Assembly (NCBI GenBank): GCA_001683735.1
Contig: LUGG01000007.1
Coordinates: forward strand, 62,001-126,000
DNA: 64,000 bases
Direction: 5' to 3'
DNA from: Grifola frondosa
Lineage: Eukaryota; Basidiomycota; Agaricomycetes; Polyporales; Grifolaceae
Below the pieces are notes generated by a model. It was not told where the DNA came from, did not search any database, and saw only the letters and a program-made list of their open reading frames with translations. The stretch's first letter is position 1, and every line of letters begins with the position of its first letter. A program made the translations under genes and the position numbers. Positions 60,447 to 64,000 of this stretch are shown in pieces.

Positions 60447-61461
60447 CTAGTCTAGGACCCTCACACGACCACCCTCCTTATATGCCATGTATTTTGCCAG
60501 GGCTTCAGAACGAGTGGCGTAAGCTTTATAGACCGAATGAGGCACCCCGATGACATAGGTGGCAACCTCTGGCCTTGGAACGTGAGCGACTGAACGGGCG
60601 ACGAGACCTGTGCAACCTACCAGTCTTTAAATATGCCTACTTTTCGGCCCGCAGTTACAACATGCCAGCCGCCGCGGTGATCAGCGTCGTGTTCATCGAA
60701 ATGTTCAACTATAAAAATATTAAATAAATCATACATTCATAGACTATCGAAACTTACAATCATCAACGGGAGCACCATGGGCGGATGTAGCCAAATTGCC
60801 AGCAGGCGGGAGGAGATCACCGGGACCAGTCAAGATTTCATCTGGAGTACCGGGAGCACCAACAATTATCGTGCGAGTACGAGAGATTGGGGACCAGGTA
60901 GTGTTTGCAGAGGTGCGTCCGGTAACGATAGTTTCAGTACGCCGAAGACGTCTCCCATCGGTACTGTCCCGTGGCCCCGTGGGATGCTGGCGCTGCGGTC
61001 GATGATCACGAACTTGTGTATTGTTCACGACGAGATTGACGACAACGCCCGGGTCGCGATGAACATTTTCGACTCCTGTGCGTTGTGGCCCCCTGGCCCC
61101 AGTGGAACGGCGATGGACAGCATCATTATGGGAGGTCGACGTGTATTCCGAGATGACATCGAGAGGTGTCTGAGGACGCCGAGAGACGGGATGCAACGAG
61201 CGAGCAGGGGAGCGGGGAGAGCGGGGATCAGACAATGACGAGCGGTCGATATCGGGTAAGCCGCGCTCGCTGGCAGATGAGGATGAAACTGGATGACGTG
61301 GATTTAAGTTCGCGACGGGGCTAACCGGGCGACGGCTGGGGAGAAGGACTATAATGGGGAAAGTCAGCCATAGCGTTGAGTAGATCTAAGACATTCTTAC
61401 TGGGGAAGGACGGCGGCGGCGGCGGGGGGAATCTTTCGGGGGGATCTGTTGCTCACTCATG
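60447..61461 (-). CDS. RNase H1 N-terminal-type protein, KDZ-2 copy
   Basis: Mirror of 29925-30939. The long second exon translates the same (SDPRSPRSPARSLHPVSRR to APVDD), as does the C-terminal hybrid-binding-like domain (GWHVVTAGRK; AYATRSEALAKYM). The TAG after FKDW and the -1 frame change are also present here at about 60619, so they predate the separation of the two copies. Confidence 0.68.
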
Positions 61462-61618
61462 GAGGGAAAATGCGAGAGAGCGTACGATAGGACTCCACGT
61501 AACGCATATATAGCGGCTGCAACGTGGTTTACGCGAACTGACAAACATCGAGTAACAGCTTGCACTGGCCACACGTGATTATTGCGCGTTCATTTTTTCG
61601 TTAGAACCTTCTGCTGCA
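61462..61618. promoter_or_regulatory. Divergent promoter, KDZ-2 copy
   Basis: Mirror of 29766-29924 between the starts of the RNase H1-N gene and the accessory gene. The TATA-like run appears as ATATATA at 61508-61514. Confidence 0.5.
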
Positions 61619-64000
61619 ATGGGCCGTAAATCATGGGCGACCGATGAACAGAAGGATTGGCTTACCGAGCACATTCCTGAATTTGTTAAGGCCCAAGGTA
61701 AAGACGGAGCAACTCACTTCCACATTTCAACATACCAAGCATTTCTGGAAAAATGGCCTCTCCAACCACCGACAGCAGAGGAAGTAAGCGAAGCCGGAGG
61801 AGACGTTGTGCAGGCGACAGTGGATAAACTACAGAAATTTAAAGATGTAAGTGTCAGTTGCTAGATGACTTTCGTACACTCACATTCCAAGCAGAGGATC
61901 TATTGGTGGTTCCGAAACCGAACGCGCGCTGGATCCTCTACCCAAAAAATCAATCAGCGATCAATTCTGAATCTTACGAAGAAGAAGAACTACCGCTTAC
62001 ATCCCTATCAAATATACTTGAAGCTATATAAGGATAAGGTCATGCCTATCATCAAGGCCCGATACGACCAGTATCGGAAGAGCTTACCAGAAGGAGAGGT
62101 CCCCAAAGAAGAATTCGGGTTTCGGAATGAACTGGCGGTTGAACTTTTGAAGTCAGAGACGGAGGAGGTGCGCGCCGCAGTAGAAGCATACCGTCAGAAG
62201 CAGGAAGATCTGAAGACTGAGGAACCGGAAGGCGCGGATGGGCAGTTAGATGATCTAGCGAGAAAGGCAGCAGAGTTAGAGACGTAAGAACTTCATCCGC
62301 TCCAGCTATTAGTACGAACACTCACTTTCAGCGCAGCGCCATAGAACGCCTGCCGAGAACTGTGCAAACCGCGCTGGAAGCGATAGAACAGCAGACCGGC
62401 TGGAAGGGTTCCGTCTTCCTGGGTGGCATCCATCCAACTCACGGATGTCTGATGACATTGATGTCAGTAAAACCATGAACTTCATTGTTGTAATGAAACT
62501 TACGCGATACGCTCTAGGATTCACAGCGGCAAGACCATCGAGTGCGGTGAACTGTGGCCGGAAGCAGCGGAAGATTGGGACGCGACGAAGGACTCCTTTG
62601 ATAACCACATAAGAAAATGTTTTCGTATGTGACAATATACTCACCTGGCGTGATTTTCATCTCTGATAACCCTTGCAGCTGAGGATGCATGCACGAAATA
62701 TGATACTGGCACGAAGTCGCGTGCCACATCTAAGGCTCCTAATATCGGAACTCCTACTGCCATCACTACCGCATCTAATCCATCGAAAAGAAGCAGACGC
62801 ACGGCCGCAGCAGCATCCTCTCTTAAGCGTACTGTCGCTAGCTTGTCTCCGCCACCCGAACAAAGTGCTTCGCGTGAGACTGAAGATATAGAGAGTGAAC
62901 ACGAGGAAGGTGGATTTAATGGTCGAGAGTTCGAGCTCATGAGGCAGAAGACTGTACGCAGAAATAAGGCTCTGCTGGAAGGGTTAGTTCGTGAATCGAA
63001 TAAAGGATCCGTACCTGATACCGAGCCTGCACCCGACACCACGACGTTCAGTGGTGTATCCTCGCCCAGTAATCCCACGTCTCCAACGCCGGATCTGATG
63101 CCTGCACCGACGCCGGCTACTGCACCTGCGCTGACGTCCGATGGCACACTTACACCCGATACTGTGCCGGTACCCACCCCACCGCCGTCAGCTCTCGACC
63201 CCGCACCCGCGCCCACCACTCCGCAGTCCACCCCACCGTCAACTCTCGACCCCGCACCCGCGCCCACCACTCCGCAGTCCACCCCACCATCAAATCTCGA
63301 CCCGCACCCGCGTCCACCACTCCGCAGTCATCGCCAACCGATCACCCGACCATCGCACCCATCAGGACGTCGAATGGAACTGCGCTGGAGACGGAGTCAT
63401 CGGTGTCCGATCCTACACCTACATCTGACCTTGCGCCTAAATCAGCATCGGATTCTCCTACAAATGACTCACCTGCGTGGATTAAGGCGGCAAGTGTTTA
63501 TCTTCAGGGTGTCAGTGACAACACAACTTGGGCGAAACTCGTGGAGAATTGGATGGAGTTCGAAAAGAACCTTGGATTTTGCGATGGACAGGTGTGTTGC
63601 TCTCGGTTTACAACCGATGTCTTGATCTTGCTCACGGAGTGTATAGGGGAAGCAGAATCGACTGCCGACTAGTAGAGACCGTCCAGAAGAAGTGAAATGG
63701 TGGATAAACCGTGGACGGAAGTACGTACCTACAGGACTTCCGACGATAAAGACCGTGGGGCAATACGCAGCAACTTGGAAGAAATGGTGGATGGCTCTGC
63801 AGCCTCCCATGCACGTTGGCGACACACTCCAGTTTTGGCCTCCAAGACGCAATGAGCCGAACAACGCATCCGAGTGGGACGGTCTGATGCGGGGGGTCCC
63901 AACGGATTCTTCGTGATCGTGGTCAGCCTCGCATGGTGGATTGATGCAGCGAAGAACGACACGACTCAGACACAATTAGTGGCGGAAGTAATCTTGGACG
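61619..64000 (+). pseudogene. KDZ accessory gene, KDZ-2 copy (one indel, 3' end outside window)
   Basis: Exons follow as in KDZ-1: start at 61619 (MGRKSWATDEQ), RIYWWFRN near 61900, QTGWKGS near 62390, HSGKT near 62520, then a long fifth exon 62679-63591. Its 913 nt are one short of the in-phase length. The missing base is a C in the CGACCCC run at about 63300 inside the minisatellite, after which the original frame is lost until the last exon. The segments broken in KDZ-1 (near 28361, 28433 and 28493) are intact here (SASRETEDIESEHEE; MRQKTVRRNKALL). The final exon is cut by the window end. This copy gives the better model of the protein. Confidence 0.75.
63176..63328 (+). repeat. 51-bp minisatellite in the accessory gene, KDZ-2 copy
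   Basis: Three 51-bp units as in KDZ-1, with one C missing in the third unit. Confidence 0.8.

Larger units (their letters stand above)
53027..64000 (-). mobile_element. KDZ-2, second KDZ copy, inverted, cut by the window end
   Basis: Coordinates mirror KDZ-1: x in KDZ-1 pairs with about 91,386 minus x here (about 91,408 at the outer end because of array indels). The last base of the window matches about 27386 of KDZ-1, so some 3.1 kb including the other array and terminal repeat lie outside. The first 20 bases equal the right end of KDZ-1. Gene sequence is almost identical to KDZ-1. The two copies are 14.6 kb apart. Confidence 0.92.

Overview
The window looks like nuclear DNA of a filamentous basidiomycete, most likely a mushroom-forming Agaricomycete. 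Genes carry many 45-65 bp GT-AG introns. The families present (KDZ and Plavaka transposases, DUF6533 and DUF6532 proteins, F-box/LRR-like expansions, fungal P450s) are typical of that group. No rRNA, tRNA, CRISPR or prokaryotic operon was seen. All calls come from reading the sequence and from remembered family features; no search was run.

Layout. 0-22 kb is an accessory region built from repeated copies of one F-box gene unit: two copies with open reading frames (7.4-8.7 kb plus strand, 10.2-11.5 kb minus strand), four decayed copies (3.1-4.5, 16.4-17.0, 18.6-19.9, 21.6-21.9 kb), and several copies of a non-coding tail that follows these genes (near 0.34, 2.5, 4.7-5.9, 8.8-9.2, 21.0-21.6, 40.6-40.9 and 41.2-42.1 kb). 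A truncated KIN1/MARK-type kinase pseudogene (0.76-2.4 kb) sits between two tail pieces. An apparently complete DUF6533 membrane-protein gene lies at 13.9-15.6 kb.

24.2-38.4 kb is a complete 14,139-bp KDZ-class DNA transposon (KDZ-1) inserted in the first exon of a cytochrome P450 gene. The target duplication is CGCTGTCC (24235-24242 and 38382-38389); joining the flanks restores a 30-codon exon that is in frame with exon 2. The element has about 340-bp inverted repeats with unlike outermost 19-20 bp, about 2.6-3 kb arrays of a palindromic 63-bp dimer at each end, and three genes: an intact 11-exon CxC2-KDZ transposase of 1021 aa, an RNase H1 N-terminal (viroplasmin-like) domain protein, and a divergent accessory protein of about 747 aa.

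38.4-53.0 kb holds the rest of the P450 gene, two F-box tails, a truncated eIF4G pseudogene, a Plavaka (CACTA-like) transposase gene, and a DUF6532-type gene. The last is broken at 53026 by a second KDZ copy (KDZ-2) in opposite orientation, which runs off the window end. KDZ-1 and KDZ-2 are nearly identical; most differences noticed are 1-2 nt indels. KDZ-1 keeps an intact transposase but a broken accessory gene. KDZ-2 has a broken transposase and only one indel in the visible accessory gene.

Best candidate for an under-described system: the KDZ element as a three-gene unit, with an intact transposase, an RNase H1-N-type nucleic-acid-binding protein, a large conserved accessory protein and long palindromic subterminal arrays that may be transposase platforms.
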